DNA of 64,000 nt from Brachypodium distachyon (taxonomy: Eukaryota; Streptophyta; Magnoliopsida; Poales; Poaceae): NCBI RefSeq assembly GCF_000005505.3, contig NC_016131.3:33905001-33969000 (forward strand), given 5' to 3'. Both the position numbers and the translations under genes were made by a program. The notes below the pieces were generated by a model. It was not told the DNA's origin. It made no database searches and worked only from the letters and a program-made list of their open reading frames with translations. Positions 61,372-64,000 of the stretch are shown here, in pieces. How positions within the stretch are numbered: the stretch's first letter is position 1; every line of letters starts with the position of its first letter.

Positions 61372-62050
61372 TTGTAAAGACCCGGAGATTAATAAAGAAT
61401 TAATTAGGACTAAGCATGCATCATGTCATCATTTATGCATAATGAGTGTTTTTATCAATTTAAAACTTTCACGATCGTCTTGGAAACCTTTTCAAACCGC
61501 TGTGAAACAAACCCTTCTCAACTTTGTCCTTTTGACCTGAAACTTCTCGTACAAGCTCTCCTATATTTAAGATGAGCCTCTGCAAATTTCAAGTCAATTG
61601 GAGTTAATTTATTACCCTTCTTGAATTAAACAATTTTCGAATTCAAATGTATCCCAGAAATTCAAACGTGCTCAAAAAGAGTTGAAACTTTAACTGTAGG
61701 TGGATAACACCATTCTAAACTTGCCCTAAAAATTGCATCGAAATCGGAGTTAGTTTGGACATCCAAATCTTTTCATAGACAACAACATATTTAGACGGAA
61801 TTGGAAAATACAAAGGAATCAAATCCCTGACATGTGGGTCCTGCCGTCAGACTGACCCACATGTCATCCTCGACAAGAACCAACCAACTGGATCTGAAAA
61901 CTCCTTCCACTGACCCGTGGGCCTCGCCGGCCCCATCTGTCAGCTGCATCCCGATCCTGATCCAGTTCGGTCACCCCTGCGTGGCCTGCATGTTGGCCTC
62001 GCCTTGGCCCATCCTCCTTCCTCTTCGTCTCCAAAATTTTACCTCATTAG
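61372..62050. mobile_element. LTR-like fragment beginning TGTAAAGACCCGGAG
   Basis: TGTAAAGACCCGGAGATTAA at 61374 resembles the TGTAA(C/A)GACCC start of grass gypsy LTRs. The following AT-rich stretch has the AAATTTCAAGTCAATTGGAG character of such LTRs. It ends at the start of homology with the 3' flank of ABCC copy 1. Confidence 0.4.
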
Positions 62051-62198
62051 AGAAAATTACATTTTTGTTGGTGTCTTCTTTATTTCTAGTAATTCCACGG
62101 ACCAACAAGTGAACAGGAAGGTCAATCAGGTTATGGAGATGCAATTCAAGAAGCTGAGATATCAATATCTTATCATGCCCTGATGCAGAATGATACAA
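62051..62198 (-). other. 3' flank shared by the two ABCC copies
   Basis: TTTTTGTTGGTGTCTTCTTT near 62058 and GATATCAATATCTTATCAT correspond to TTTTTGTTGATGTTGTCTTC (27349) and AATATCAATCTTTCAGTATC downstream of copy 1. Homology fades to the left of about 62050, which marks the edge of the tandem duplication or of a later insertion. Confidence 0.6.

Positions 62199-64000
<1,802 letters not shown>

Overview
The window is nuclear DNA from a grass (Poaceae). Three things point there: many short Stowaway-type MITEs with CTCCCTCCGT-like ends and TA target duplications, Pack-MULE and Helitron ends of the kind common in grasses, and GC-rich first exons beside AT-rich intergenic DNA. I cannot name the species. 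Four host loci are supported. They are the last exon of a BEL1-like homeodomain gene (93-224, +), a single-exon PYR/PYL/RCAR abscisic-acid receptor (10273-10863, -), an 11-exon ABCC (MRP-type) transporter (27514-33068, -) and a short protein with an Rx/coiled-coil-like N terminus and no visible NB-ARC domain (43796-45385, -). The 3' half of a second ABCC gene (62199 to beyond 64000, -) is a tandem paralogue of the first. Its exon lengths are identical and it lies about 34.6-34.7 kb away.

The space between is a transposon graveyard, much of it datable from target-site duplications (TSDs). 225-9300: BEL1 downstream DNA, at least five MITEs, a directly repeated MULE-type end, a GC-rich island, an LTR-like block and a Helitron 3' end. 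12370-13387: a Pack-MULE with a perfect 9-bp TSD. 15909-18791: a LINE with an 11-bp TSD whose 5' part is inverted (twin-priming structure). 20376-20948: a short LINE-tailed non-autonomous retroelement with a 15-bp TSD. 22076-22860: two extremely short poly(T)-led insertions with 16-bp direct repeats. 23-27 kb: low-information AT-rich DNA downstream of ABCC copy 1.

33-43 kb: ABCC promoter, intergenic DNA, MITEs, a Helitron end (39250), a second Pack-MULE (39744-40610), another micro-insertion and a 5'-truncated LINE tail with a perfect 17-bp TSD (41910-42792). A 63-bp LINE-like remnant lies just downstream of the CC-like gene. 46-50 kb: a lone MULE end, a copia-type LTR and another Helitron end. 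53351-58625: a full-length Ty1/copia element with LTRs, primer-binding site, gag, PR-IN-RT-RH, polypurine tract and an AGCAA TSD, disabled by stops and frameshifts. It landed at the edge of a 48-bp tandem repeat. 58.6-62.05 kb: LTR-retrotransposon debris up to the 3' flank of ABCC copy 2.

The host genes do not form a pathway by themselves. An ABA receptor and a pair of ABCC transporters lie on the same strand, but no functional link can be read from sequence. I found no CRISPR array, rRNA or tRNA gene, and no clearly new biochemical system. The strongest unusual signals are structural: the twin-primed LINE, the series of tiny poly(T)-led insertions, the Pack-MULEs and the tandem ABCC pair separated by nested transposons.
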